Assembly (NCBI GenBank): GCA_022376465.1
Contig: JACDTU010000005.1
Span: forward strand, 1,290,001-1,354,000
Length of the DNA: 64,000 bases
From: Cubamyces lactineus
Taxonomy: Eukaryota > Basidiomycota > Agaricomycetes > Polyporales > Polyporaceae
Direction of reading: 5' to 3'
Below are positions 50,065 to 61,917 of the stretch, in pieces (position 1 is the stretch's first letter; every line of letters starts with the position of its first letter). The notes below the pieces were generated by a model. It made no database searches. It worked only from the letters and a program-made list of their open reading frames with translations, and had not been told where the DNA came from. A program made the position numbers and the translations under genes.

Positions 50065-53000
50065 ACGGACCGACGGACTCGGTTTGCTTTCCCGTTATTT
50101 ATCGATTCATCGGATCACTTATTTCTCATTGTGCTCTCGTCGTTGGATATAGTACACGATATACATAGTTGCTGCTCCCTGCTTCTCGCTCTCGCCTCTT
50201 CACACTACCCCTTTTGGTTGATGCCCGTCATGGATTGACTTCGGATGCACATACCTCTACCTTCTCCCCGTATATACTTAGCCCTCGTTTATTTCCTTGT
50301 ACATATCGGGATCCATCAGGCCTTGCACACTGCGCTACCCCCCGGCATCCCTGACATCCTATTCCCCGTTTTTCACGATACCTCTTTTGCTTCCCTTCCT
50401 CTCCTTTACTTCTTTTGTTCTGTTTCCTTGCTCCCTCTCACCGTTCTGCTTCCCCTCTGCCTCGCTCTCGTCTCCCTGATTTCCTCCTCCGGTCTCACTC
50501 ACCTTCCCGCGGAGCTCGACTCTAATCTCTCTCATCTCTCGTCCTCGGACGCTCGATCTTACAGCTGACCTACTCTCCTCCGTGTAGCAAATGTTGTTTA
50601 TCTCTTCTCTCTGCTTACATCTGCTTTACGACTCGTTACGGATAGATACGCCCTTCACGATACCACAATACGATATCACGATTTTAGATTATGACCCCCG
50701 CGGAGTGCTCGCGATATCAGTGTGTGAAGCAGGAGATCCGAGCATCAAGCCTCGAACGCGACGCCTGTAGCTATTCACAAGGACGGTCACCTCTGAATTG
50801 GGGAGACACGCTTCGACTTCCTTCCGCTCATTCGGGCCTTGAGTTCAGAAGCTCCGGTGGGGTACAAGACGGTCCTGTTCGACTCGCCTTGCCTGAGGCA
50901 CTTTCAGAAGGAGGTTTGTACGCCCAACCGAGGACGAGGCTCGTCCAGGCCAGCAGGGAAGCCAATCCGAGTTCCAGCAGCATGCAGCAGTGCAGCAGCC
51001 GCATGCGCAGCTTTTACAGCGGACGGCGACGAGATGCACGTTCCTGCAGCCCGAAGCTCCTACGAGCCCGTAGTAGCAACGCAGCACATCTCCGAGTCTG
51101 CTAGTATGGCACCTTCGATTCCCGGAAAGAGCCCGCGGGGGCGCCTGTACGACGCCTTTAGCCACCACGGAAACGAGCATGAGCGGTGTCGCAGCGGTCC
51201 CGCAGCGCCCATGAGGCGCAGGAGAACCCGGCAACTAAATCCGCTGCAGCCGCTTGCAGCAGATGCTAGACGTCGACGTGGTCCCGAGACCAGGGACCCG
51301 GACTCGGACTCGGACGTCGACGGCATGGCCATGGCCCACTGCTGGTCATCCGCGGCAATCCTCAGCCCGTGCCAGTGGCGGCCACGCAGAAGCTGGGTTC
51401 TCGAGATCGCAGGCTCGGACCTACAGGTCAGATGAGCCCCCGGACGGTGCAGCGAGGTGCACTCGAGAACGGGCCACGAGAGAGATGGGGGGCCATCGTG
51501 GTGCTCACGAGTGGCTTGCTGCGGGGCCATCGCATACGATCGCACAATGTTGCAGCCCGAAGGGAGGATGGACGAAGTCGCCGTCGTGCCGCAGAACCGA
51601 ATGCACCGCTGCATGGCTCATTGGCTGCGCGTTCCGTGTGCCCTGAACCTGCAGCCTGCAGCCGAGGGAAGCTCGAGAGCTTGCTGTGGCTCGGATCTTG
51701 CGATACAGTATCTATGTAGCCCTGGGCTTCTTTGCGCATCGCGTGCTTCCTGTGGGTGACGACAAGTCAGCAGACATGTGAATGGCGAGTTGGATGCGCA
51801 GAGGCGAGGCGAGGGAACCGCACTTTCGCTGCACGCATCATGATCGCTGCTGTCCAATGTGGCTGACGCACGGTTCCCACTGAAGGGTTGTGGCAAAGTA
51901 GCTGAATTACTCAATGAATCGCCTGTGGGACAAGTCAGCCTGAGGTCGTGGCGCTGCCACTCCCGTCACGACATGGGAGCACTGTTCCAGGGTCCCACGA
52001 CTGCGCTGGACTTGCGAGGCGGCGGAGGCTAACATGGTCAAGAACGTGTGAGCATCGAGTGCCGGACTGGCCGGGCAATATTTTGAGGTGTCGCACGCTA
52101 ATTTAGACCGAATAGACCTCTAAGTTCGTCGACCGGCCTAACGTAGTCAAGTAGGCGTAGATATGCAAGGCCGGACGGCCAGTGTTAGAAAGGACTGTTG
52201 GAAAGAGATGGATCTGGTATGCGAGGTGTCTTCATATAATGCAGTGTCATGGATACGCGACACGAAGACAATTCATGTAGTCGCATGTCAGAGTACGCAC
52301 TGTCGTCATTTCGCCTATTGTGGACGGTCAGGGTCGTCAGGCTGTAGTGCGCTGCGCTCTTCGCCACGCACTTCTCATGCAAAAGGTAAGCTGACATGCA
52401 CGACGTGACGAGTGTGCGCGGGTATCAATCCCAGCGACCTCGCAGCCTCGCGCTCAGTGACCCCTGACCGCGGAGGCATCGGCTACTGCTGGACTCGCCT
52501 TCAGTATCAGGCTCGCCCTTCATGTGAATTCGTAAACCGTACCCTTCACTGCTTTTCATCTTGGCATGACGAGGACGCTGTGATACACCTTCCCGGCAGA
52601 TTGTCTTGCGGTAATCGAAGACGTAAGCAAACCTGTAGGTCCAGCAACTGCCAGGTATGAGCATGTGCAAGCGTCAGTCTTTCACCTGTGCCGCGTAATT
52701 GCCTCGTCATCTCAGAAGCCATCAGCCGAACGAGTGACAAACACGCTCGAATCTCGATTGAGCTCCGTCGATCTTCCCATAAATACAATCACATCGCATC
52801 AACGACGTCGTACGTTGCTGAGGAATGGTTCACCAAGCATAGCCGGGAAAGGCGAGTAGGTTACGTGCCCTCTTCCGGCATACGGCTAGGCGTCAAACTC
52901 TTGGGATGCCTCATCAATGAAACGCGCGTCAGTCCGAAGTGTGACATCGAAGTGAATCAAATCCTTACCGCGCCTTTGACAATGCAGTCTGTACTTGAAG

Positions 53001-53088
53001 GAGCCTTGCCATGCTCAAGTAGGGCAGAAGTGAATCTGCGGTTCTGCAGTTCACAAGGTAGCGATTTGTCAGATTATTGCGACCGTAA
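50065..53088. other. Intergenic region, partly pyrimidine-rich
   Basis: The first 600 bases after the RING gene are strongly CT-rich and probably form its 3' untranslated region. Between 50.7 and 51.7 kb both strands are fairly open, with CAG-rich sequence, but no domain or convincing splicing is visible. The remainder to 53.1 kb holds nothing I recognise; it is the 3' flank of the next minus-strand gene. Confidence 0.5.
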
Positions 53089-55020
53089 TCATAGCCCTCG
53101 AGCAGAACCCACCTGTGTGCCCTCAGACATCCTATCGGTAGACGCTTCTGTCGATCCAGTGATGTTAGGAAGGGGTATAGACACTATACCCCCTGACATT
53201 TGTTCTCGAATTGTCTTCCGGGCATTCAATGCCCCCAACACCGAGTTCAACATCACTATACAGGATCAGCGGTTTCCGTATAGTGTCCTTGCACGAACGG
53301 AAGTCTACGCACGTTTAGGCAAGAGGAAATAGAAGCCGATATAGATGAATGTGTGCGGTGATACGGCGTACTAGTGTTCAGTCGGACTGCTCTCAGCAAG
53401 CTGGCCAGAATCCATATTAGTCATGAGGACGTACCGCTATCAGCGCCATCAGGGTGCACAACCTGAAGACGAACGAGCCGTTAGCGGGACGGGTTCTTAC
53501 GAAATGAAGGTAATGCGCAACCTACGTAGTCAGTACGCCGGTATTGATGCTGTACAAGATGAGGACACGGATAGCGTGGTCAACTCTGGATCCGGTCTTG
53601 TGGGTCAGCTGCTTTTACTCTTTTGTGGACGAGCTTGCATTCGCACGCACTTGCGTAGAGCCCCATTGCGCCGCTTCGTGAGCAGAGTGCACATCGTAGC
53701 GGCAATAAGGAAGTCTGAGAGGAACGCCCATGAAAGCGAAAAGTACAACAACCACTGCCAAAAAATAGTTCAGACATCCACGGTTTTGGATGAAGACGAG
53801 TGGGCAGCGTACAGAGAACTTTTCGAGCTCAATAAAGGTGCTCTGTTGTAGGCTATAAGAGCGAAGGTCCCTCAGTAGGTTGCAAACACATTACGATAGG
53901 GCACGCACCCTCTTGCCGCATATGCTGTAGCATGTGCGACAGCTCAGTATATTTTCGGAGAGGTATTAGCATCGAGGCGCTCACGGACCTAGGCTGCTTC
54001 CTGCAAGTGAGTCAGTGGCACGATCCTGCTCGAGAAATGTACCATCACATACCACATGTGGCGAGTGTACCGATCACCTAGGTTGCTGTGAGGGTCTATG
54101 AATCTCGAAGTTGAACGTAAACTCACGATGGCCGTAGTCAATAACCACCTTCTTCCACTGACTGGCTTAGAGGAAGCTCAGCAACGGTTGGTGAAAAGTA
54201 AGAATGATACTCACACATCCATATACGGTAACAATACAGGCTTCGGGGAATGTATACTCAGGCCTCGACAAATCTAGATAGCGGTAGCTTTGCTTACGCT
54301 CTGACGATGCCGTCGCTCACGCCCTATGTTCGTCGTAATCATACGAGTAAGTGGTCTTAGCCGTGACAAACTTACCGTTACGAAGACTTGGGCCTTTGTT
54401 CGACGTATCAATTTTTCACGAGCCAGGACAATCTTAGTACTTTCCACTCACGATTACACTCCTGCATACAAGGGATAACGTTTGTTATTCGGCGAACGGC
54501 GGTAACATGATGCGAGTGTGGGCTTACCACGTTGGCTTGAGCAGCGCCGGCACATTCCCGAAGTTGGTTATGGTGTAGCTGTATACCGTATGCGAAACCA
54601 AGATGAGATGCAAGGTATCAAGCGCCCTGTTTTGAAAAGCCTTGAATACGCCATACTCTGGCCGTATTGCGTGAAAGTGGAATACCATAGGAGTATGACC
54701 TAGTACGAAGAGATGAGCGGCATATAATCCGACCAAGAAGTGGTATTTACCAGGCTCTTCAGTACAACAGAATCCTTGCGACATCTCCCGAAGTACGTCA
54801 GTGTCTGCAAGGTCGTCAATCCATACAGGCTTGGTAGACGGGCGAGGTGAGCTGCGGAACACTAGCATCACTACGCCATTAGAGTACCCACCAAGCTGCT
54901 AGAATGTCTCCTGCGTGGTATACTCCATTGAATAATTTGATAATTGAACGGGACGGCGCAGACCGTACCAACAAAAGCCGCGCCCAAGGTCTCGTTGAGG
55001 GATATTGGTATCGGCACCAT
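53089..55020 (-). CDS. Multipass membrane protein, DUF6534-like (copy B of a tandem pair)
   Basis: A basidiomycete-type integral membrane protein, likely seven helices, function unknown. Eighteen exons, in transcription order: 54969-55020, 54892-54910, 54751-54829, 54686-54699, 54528-54626, 54452-54461, 54376-54393, 54298-54323, 54215-54240, 54127-54161, 54053-54077, 53909-53924, 53813-53840, 53651-53754, 53526-53585, 53435-53462, 53313-53370, 53089-53255. The lengths sum to 864 bases (287 residues). The protein starts MVPIPISLNETLGAAFVG, then LYGLTTLQTLTYFGR, ALDTLHLILVSHTVYSYTI, LSDFLIAATMCTLLTKRRNG, VLILYSINTGVLTT, FIYIGFYFLLPK and NSVLGALNARKTIRE. All introns are GT-AG. The family name is recalled from these motifs. 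The structure matches copy A almost exon for exon. Confidence 0.83.
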
Positions 55021-55996
55021 TGACGGCAGTAGGAGGAGGCTCGAAGTGAAGATGGAGGGCCGTCTGCCGACCCACCTTCGACACAGCACCCTATGTATAC
55101 TGCAAGCACCCCTCTGATTGACAGGGCCAGGGCCTGGTGACATCGCGTGCCTGGCTTCACTGGTAGAGGTATTCGACGCCCGTGTTAGGACAGAACAGCG
55201 GTTGATACGGGACCAGCGCTAGCAGCAGCTATAGGGCTCAGGGCTTCGCTCACTGGTACAAGCAAGGCAGACGCTAATCGACGCGAGAGACCGTCAACCA
55301 ATGCTCAACTAGATTCTGCAATACGTTGGACTTACGGTAGGTTCGAACTATTACGAAACAAGCGTGCTCCTCTGCAGTATATCCGAGGACAAGAGGCTGT
55401 AGATAACTCCGCAAGGGCAGAAAGTTGGTCAGTTCGATGCACGAGGACAAGCTCAGTTGTACACATGACAGCCTGATCTGCGGGAAAACATTGAGAGCTC
55501 AGCTTCTCGGTATTCAACGAGCTCAACCTTTGACAATGGATGGCCGCTGATGACGGCGCTGACGGCGTCTGTCTGTGCCGCCGGAACAGCATCGCTTCCT
55601 TGCGCATAATGATCAGCTTCAGCCACGGAAGACGTATCTCAAGGATGCGCCCGAGCAGATAGTTCAGTCAAAGGCGGACATAGAAGCGGATGAAGTGCTC
55701 GTATAGCTTGATGTCTAGATCTGAACTGTCTAGCATGTCTCAGACTGTGATTGCGACGGAGTCCTGCTGTCTTGCATATATGTCTGCCCAAGCCTTCTCT
55801 CTAACCTGTCACGCAGAGCGTAAGCAAGAGCGCCATATCAGTGAGCTATATTATACAACGCTCTCGAATGGCACGTTACCTCGACGTCCCCTATGTGCGG
55901 CTGAGGATCCGTCTTTAGCTCCGTAGATGTATGAACTTGAATCTGGAGGCCCATCTGGAGACAGTTGACGCATGTCGTGACCACGGGCGTTTTAGG
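55021..55996. other. Spacer between the two DUF6534-like genes
   Basis: About 1 kb, holding the promoter of copy B and the 3' flank of copy A. I see no gene and no TATA box I would trust. Confidence 0.5.
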
Positions 55997-57935
55997 TCAA
56001 TGTATAGATACTTCGAGGCTGACAGGAGGAATCAGACTGGCCTGATCTTCCCGCGCGCCTGGGCTATAATGCGACATGCGCGAATTGGACGTGGTCGATA
56101 TGGGTATCGAGACCATGGGCCCGGAGCCCGCCTCTCGCAATGGCCGCCGCGCGTTCAGGGTTGCAAGCAGCGAGTTCAGGAACACTATATTGAGCGTGAG
56201 CGACCTGGGAAAATGACGCGCTGCGCTAGCCTACGCTTGGGAAGGACGAAGTAGACCCCGATAAATATGAAGTTGTCGGGCATGGTGGCATACTGCACCG
56301 ATGTCAGCGTAAGCTACGTTCCGCATGGCCTGCTGTCGAAGGGGCTCACGGTGATAAGGCAAACCAACGCGCAGAGACTGAGGAAGTTCATTTAGATGCG
56401 AAGTACAGCGGGAAGATAAGCAGGCCAATCGGATGACGCACCTCGTGAGAGCGCCGGTGTTAACGCTGTACAATATGAGAACCCGCACCATCGAATCGGT
56501 CCTAAGTATCCCGGTGAGAGAGGGCTGGTTGGACAGTGCTGACCACGCTTACTTTGCGAATCCTGTACGGCGCTTCGCTAAGAGGACGCACATCGATGCG
56601 GCAATGAGGATATCCGCGACGACACCGACGCCCAAGCTGATATACAGGATGTCCTGCAAAGCGCGGGCAATCTAGGTGGCGAATCATTGGGGTCACATCA
56701 TAGTACGTACCGATATCCCAGATAGAGCGAAGTAGTCGGGTAACGAAAATCTGCAGTCATCTTGCGTCAATTGTCGTCCTCCACTCCCGTATGTAAACGT
56801 ACCCCTTAACTGCGAATGCTATCAACGGGAACTGTGAGGGCGTGATAGCAGCGGAATTGCAAGCTCGACTAACCGATGCTGCCTCCTATCCTCAACCCCA
56901 GAATGAGTGCCCAGTAACCTTGCTTGAACCTACCGAAACTTACCGAAGACTGTCAGGGTCGTCACAACCTGGAGGGATCGATGAGTCTGCGAACAGCGGA
57001 TTATTAGCTTCTACGACTCACGATTGCAATCATCAGGGGCCAATTCCTGTTGCTCACTACGCATGGATTCCGTTAGATTGGGGAACCTTTGACCAGGATT
57101 GGCCGTACATCTCCACACCCGCTGGCAGAAAATCCTGTAATACGGATCCGTTGATTGTCAATCACAGCATTCCGGAAAGGGGGAAAACAGGCCTGCCTTA
57201 CCCTCTCACGAGCAAGTCGCTGATACCCTATAGTCGTTCGATGAGTCCCATACGAGCAATGTTTGGAGACTAATGACGATGCGGCGCTTACCGTCACGGC
57301 AACTTGAATCTATCAAACGGGTGGAACTTGCATTTAATGCGTTTGCATCTGGCTGGATACGTGGCATGATAACTTACCAAAATACTCCTAGAAACGTTCC
57401 GCGAGTAAGTCTCAGCGCGCTTGGCTGTACAGTCTCTCGTACCAGATAGGCATTTCCAGAGCAAGAAGGTTGGTAAAGTCCGTAACGGCGTAGACATATA
57501 CTGCATGCGTTATCAATGCCAGATGGAGGCTATCCAGAGCCCTGACGGAGGGTGAGTAACGCAAATAGGCAGATATTGAGACTCCAAGCCATACCATAGG
57601 ATGAACACCTGGAGTCGCCTGATTGAGCGGTCATCATCAACACAATTGCGCTAACATGTACTCACCAAAACCTTCAGATACACCCTGTCGGAACCGTTGC
57701 GGCCGTAGTAGATCCATGTCTGCAGGAGGGTGATTCCATAGAAACTGGTGCGTATGAGTGCATATTCACACTGTACGTATGACGCAACGGAACTCACCAA
57801 GCCGCTGCGATGTTGCCTATAGATACGTCAGTATGTCCGCAGGAGGAAGAAAAGAACCGCGAAAATGTCATCTACATGCTCCCACTCACCGAGAAACACA
57901 GCGCCAAGCGTATCGTTCAGGGTAATCGAGGCCAT
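55997..57935 (-). CDS. Multipass membrane protein, DUF6534-like (copy A of a tandem pair)
   Basis: Paralogue of the gene at 53.1-55.0 kb. Eighteen exons in order: 57890-57935, 57798-57816, 57666-57744, 57595-57608, 57443-57541, 57378-57387, 57292-57309, 57202-57227, 57109-57134, 57022-57056, 56944-56968, 56803-56818, 56711-56750, 56553-56653, 56442-56501, 56350-56377, 56235-56292, 55997-56184. They sum to 888 bases (295 residues). The protein starts MASITLNDTLGAVFLG and continues FYGITLLQTWIYYGRN, ALDSLHLALITHAVYVYAV, PLMIAI, GVGVVADILIAASMCVLLAK, VLILYSVNTGALTR, MPDNFIFIGVYFVLPK and NSLLATLNARRPLREA. The C-terminal tail is soluble and Ser-rich. The reading frame stays open through every junction, so it is probably functional. 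A sensor or small-molecule membrane role is a guess; no biochemical function is known to me. Confidence 0.85.
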
Positions 57936-59033
57936 CGGTGGGTCAGTGACGAAGAGCCCAGCTACATACAGCACCCTCGCCCGTGAGCGGCGCGTCCTAC
58001 TTATGTCTCCTCCCAAGAGTGGTGCGGAGACTCTGGCATGCGAAACAACGCCTGCCGATCCCGTACCAAGCGCACGAAGAGCCCTCCAAGGGCGTGCGCA
58101 GCTGGAGTGGCCTGAGAACCCAGGGCACCGCGGTGCACCTCGCGTGGGACTTCCTTCGGCGATTCTCCCAGGGCACACACGCCAGCACAAGGGATAGGAC
58201 CCGATACGCCCTATGGCTAACACCGGAACGAAGTTGCGATTAGTGTGCCTTCCCCCGGGACACCTGGGCACCAGACTTGCAAAGTTTAAGTGCAGGCGAT
58301 TGACGGACGGAGGATGACGCTATGTCTGAAGGAGTTGTCGAACGTCATGGTATCTGCAGGAGATACGACGATAGACATTGCCTAGGCGTTTGGCAAAGGC
58401 TGGAACGGCACATTTCCGTAGAGATCAGCGCGATTCGAGGGTACAGACCGAATACTGGATAGTGCGGGTTGAGCATCAGGTTGAGCGGGGTATACTTGGG
58501 CGTGGTGGCGATACCGCGCTCCCGTTCTTTCAAACTCTTCGCTCAACTCGGGCTCGAGTGGTTCATCGATTGGTCCAGACACTGGGCTCGAACACGCAGA
58601 TAGTGTCCATAGCCTTGCAGCGGTCCCGAGACCGATCGGACATACGGCACCAGTTTCTCGAGGCCGTTCACGCCGATTCCAAATTGCCAAGCCCGGTGAA
58701 CTCATTATGCACGGTCGCTCGACATTCTACAATCTAGGAAACCCTATCGAGATTAGGACGAATGGATAGCATTCAACCATGGCGTGTCGTACCTCAGTGA
58801 GATTGATAGTCCACATGCGCCCTTCCATTCACAGTGCTGCTCAGTCACGGACTTACGTGGATGCTGTAGCAGAAGCCGCTGATGTCCATCCGAGATCGCG
58901 CCTCACGACAAGGAATCTCCACGAGGTGCCTCCTAGAGATTCCTGTAAGAACAAGCATGAGCATCCCTATTCAGAATGTTACAATAATACAACAGATCGA
59001 CTGGGCTCAAGACCCGCACCAAATATCAGGATC
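57936..59033. other. Intergenic region with one unassigned open frame
   Basis: It holds the promoter of DUF6534-like copy A and the 3' flank of the J-protein gene. A minus-strand open frame at 58382-58705 is listed separately as a weak candidate. Confidence 0.45.
58382..58705 (-). CDS. Possible hypothetical open frame, weak
   Basis: A 107-residue frame with ordinary amino-acid composition (for example EPLEPELSEEFERTGARYRH) ending NVPFQPLPNA. I recognise no domain. A possible acceptor lies just upstream and a longer exon near 58.85-58.95 kb has a GTAAGT donor. It could therefore be the last exon of an unrecognised gene or a decayed one. It may equally be chance. Confidence 0.2.
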   Translation of the reverse strand: MSSPGLAIWNRRERPRETGAVCPIGLGTAARLWTLSACSSPVSGPIDEPLEPELSEEFERTGARYRHHAQVYPAQPDAQPALSSIRSVPSNRADLYGNVPFQPLPNA

Positions 59034-60406
59034 TCATTCCTCCCGGGCCTCCCGTTCTCGGATTTCTCGCTCGAGGCGCTCACGTTCTGCCTGGCGCATG
59101 CGCATGAGGGTTAGCGACTCATAGTCTAAGCCGGGCACGTCCGTCGTCGCACTGGGCGCTTTGGGCAGATTGTCGAGATCAGGCTGCGAGAAGCAAAAGT
59201 CAGGGCTGTTTCCGTTGATTGCGAACATAGATGGTTACTTACGAAGGTTGAAGGGAATGACGAAAAGTCGGTCGAAGAGGGTGCTTGCGCTGCTGAGGCG
59301 GCCGGTTTGTAGTCCGCAGACAAAGGGGTCTGCTGTGCTGGCGTGGCCGCTGGTCGAGTCGAGTCGGCCTGCGCGGGCCCCGAGCCTGTCCCCAGCTTGC
59401 CCATCTTCTTCAGCCAACCGATTAGCTCCGGCTCCTTGCCTTCTGCCCAGTCCACCTCAATATCCCCCAGCCCGTTTCCCGAACGCCCGCTCGCACAAAC
59501 AGCAGCGAACGCGCCTGAGATCTGTTTAAACGGTACGAGTGCGGTGCCCCGCTTGGGTTTCTTAGGTGGTGAGGGTTTCAGGGAGAGGACTATCGAGGAG
59601 TTATCCACAGGCCCGAACGGCGTCAGAAGAGCGACGATACTCTCCGCAGTTGTGAGCGATGGATGTGAGACCAGGGTATACTTGACGCGGACGGTAGTGT
59701 CAAGCGGTCCTGTTAGGCGCATACGATGAGTATGAAGATCTTGGAATGTCATAGCCCGCATATACGGACCTAATGATGGCGGCTCTAAGCCCGGGCTCCC
59801 CGTTTGCGCCTTCTTCTCCAGCTCCTGGCGTTCACGCTCTCGCCTCTCCAGCTCTTTCTCCCGCTCTTCACGGAGTCGTCTGCCTTCCTCCATTATACGT
59901 TCATTCTCGCGCCACCTTTCCTTCTTCTGCGCCTCAGTCTCCGTGCGGGCCTTCTTGAACGCGCGCTCGCGCTCCTCAAGCTCCTCGACCAAGCCCTTAC
60001 GCTTCGCGTCGTACTGCGCATAGCGCGCTTTCCTGGCCTCCTTGAGGCGCAGCTTGGCATCGAGCGCCATGCGCCGCAGAGGGTCGAGCAGCAGCTCCTG
60101 CGCTTGGTGCAGTTCATGGAACTTGCGGGCTATCGCAAAGGCACGTTAGCATACACGAGGAATGCGATGGGGAACATAAAGCGTACCTGCATCTGGGTTG
60201 CCGCGGTTCTTCACGGGGAGGACTTTGTTAGAAAGCGTGTTCAAACCGTGCACATGCTGGAACGATAAGCAGAGGTAGATACGTACCCTGTCCGGATGAA
60301 CCTTGAGTGACCTTTGTCGGTAGGCAGTACGAATCTCTTGCTCCGAGGCCTCGATAGCCAAACCCAGAAGCTCGTAAGGGTTGACTTCCTCTTCTGCTGC
60401 AGACAT
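59034..60406 (-). CDS. J-domain protein with RRM, DNAJC17/Cwf23 type
   Basis: A spliceosome-associated co-chaperone. The start at 60404-60406 reads MSAAEEEVNPYELLGL, then ASEQEIRTAYRQRSLKVHPDR, with the HPD tripeptide that stimulates Hsp70. An intron right after the HPD Arg codon is followed by a short exon ending NRGNPDA. A second intron joins it to ARKFHELHQAQELLLDPLRR. A long charged coiled coil follows (RKARYAQYDAKRKGLVEELE, RRLREEREKELERRERER). An RRM-like fold then reads TVRVKYTLVSHPSLTTAESI, LLTPFGPVDNSSIVLSLK, GTALVPFKQISGAFAAV and DIEVDWAEGKEPELI. The last exon ends MRQAERERLEREIREREAREE. This order (J domain, coiled coil, RRM) is diagnostic of DNAJC17. Cwf23 in yeasts lacks a clear RRM. 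Confidence 0.88.
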
Positions 60407-61156
60407 TATGGTCTTCTTAATCGGAGGCGCGGGAGGGTGAGGGCGTGAAGGAGGCGGTAGTGACAGCAGCGAGCAAGATGTGGCTGCAGACTGGCGAGCG
60501 TGCTGAAGAACGTGCAGTAAGCGCGGACTAGAACGGGCGCCTGTCAACGAGTCTACCAACGTCATCCTGAATTCCTGACTCTATGATGGTCCCTCTACGA
60601 ATGTACAGTATATTGACTTGGGTCCTGTCAACTTCTGGGTGGTCTACAGATATGCACGATGATGCGGTTGAATGAATCACAGCATTAGGGGTACTGTCCA
60701 ATTGACTCATTAGGCCTTGATTGATACCTGCGCACGAATGATGCCGTACAACTCATCCGCAGCTATGGCAGCGGCACAAGTTCCACTGACATACAACGAG
60801 TCGACAATAGTGCTCGTTAGGTGAACCGTATCCAACTATGGACAGCACCGCCATGGAGTCAAATATCGTTCGGTGATACTCCAAACTTCCATTTACACAT
60901 TCAAAGACTCCTCTTTTCCGGGCAGATACACCTGTAGCTTCACAAGAGGGCAAGCCGAGAGAGAACAGCTAGTATAGTCCGCTCGAGACCTACGAACACA
61001 TGGAAATCCGCACCGAAGAGTGTATAGACCGACTGAGAATTAAGACTGCGCACATAGATATAACACAACAATGGCCCCCGCCGTGATACGTGAAGGAGAT
61101 GTACGAGTCGAGTCGGAGCGGGGGCCACGGAAGGGGGGCAAAAGGGGTACGACCGC
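60407..61156. other. Intergenic region between SNARE and J-protein genes
   Basis: 750 bases: promoter of the J-protein gene and 3' flank of the R-SNARE gene (both minus strand). No gene is seen. Confidence 0.5.
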
Positions 61157-61917
61157 TCAGTGGTGTGTCGCCTTGACCACTGAGACGACGATGATAATGA
61201 TGATGATGGCAATGGCGACACCAATGATGATCCTCATCTATGGATAGACGCATGAGTATACGTGTGTCAAGCAGCGTTTCAGCGCGGCGCACCTTCATAT
61301 CTTTCCACCTGAAGCACGAAATCAATCAGCTCATTGAGCATCGTGAGACAAACAAGTCAATTTGGGCACGTACCACATATTCTACAGAGTGCATATCCGT
61401 CAGTGACTGCTAATCAAGCGCATGAATATGTACCACATACCTTGCGTACACGGTTTGCACCGCGGCGGAAGCCCTGTGCGGATACGGCGAGGTTGTCTGA
61501 ACGGCATGATGTCAGCCACAGCGCGTCTCACATGCTATACAGGGCGCAGCGCTGCGGGCTTCGGGGCCACATTCTCGTCCCACAGCAGAGAACGCCGCGA
61601 GGCCTAGCATGGCCGTACACGGAACACTCACCTGTCTTGTCCTGCAATTGATCAAGCCTCTCTCCCCGCTCCGCGACCTTGGTGATGTTCTCTCTCATGA
61701 TGCCTACGGTGTCGTCAATCTGCTGCTGGATAGCAGCCGTCTTCGAGTTTCCTGCCGCGGGACCAGCCGGGTTGGAGGAAGAGCCGCCGCGGGGCAGGTA
61801 GGGGTCGTAAGGTTCGGACCTGTAGCAGACACATCATCCAACCCGCATGGAATGGAGGAAGGGAAGAGCATGTTCAGAGCGTGGGACGGCGAGCGATAGG
61901 GAGAATGCCACTGACAT
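61157..61917 (-). CDS. R-SNARE synaptobrevin, Snc1/VAMP-like
   Basis: A tail-anchored v-SNARE of secretory vesicles. Six coding exons: 61916-61917, 61632-61819, 61441-61496, 61374-61381, 61293-61308 and 61157-61237. These total 351 bases, 116 residues, the normal synaptobrevin length. The protein starts [17 protein letters not shown]. The R-SNARE motif runs from [20 protein letters not shown] through [20 protein letters not shown] to [14 protein letters not shown], with the zero-layer Arg in ERGERLD. A short membrane-proximal WWKDMK is followed by the anchor [19 protein letters not shown] and the tail VKATHH. Two splicing oddities: the initiation codon is split (AT then G) by a 96-base intron, and one exon is 8 bases. 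The frame holds through all junctions. It should pair with Qa and Qbc SNAREs at the plasma membrane. Confidence 0.9.
61374..61381 (-). other. 8-nt microexon of the synaptobrevin gene
   Basis: The eight bases AATATGTG lie between a CTGTAG acceptor and a GTACGT donor. Together with the 16-base exon 61293-61308 they encode NMWWKDMK, the conserved juxtamembrane Trp motif. Neither exon preserves frame alone (8 and 16 bases), but the pair adds 24 bases. Confidence 0.8.
61820..61915 (-). other. Intron splitting the start codon of the synaptobrevin gene
   Basis: The ATG at 61915-61917 is followed in frame by a short run of codons and a stop. Using GTCAGT (with its G at 61915) as donor and CTACAG as acceptor rebuilds ATG from AT plus G. 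The result reads [12 protein letters not shown], the expected family N-terminus. No other upstream ATG was found in frame with exon 2. Confidence 0.7.

Noticed and set aside
50839..51435. A 198-residue plus-strand frame with CAG repeats
   Set aside because: The antisense strand is equally open and neither product contains a recognisable domain; it is more likely non-coding or repeat-derived.
52410..52500. tRNA-like sequence on the minus strand
   Set aside because: A segment resembles an internal promoter B-box region (GGGATTGATACCC), but it departs from the TTCGA core and no clover-leaf with proper anticodon and acceptor stems could be built.
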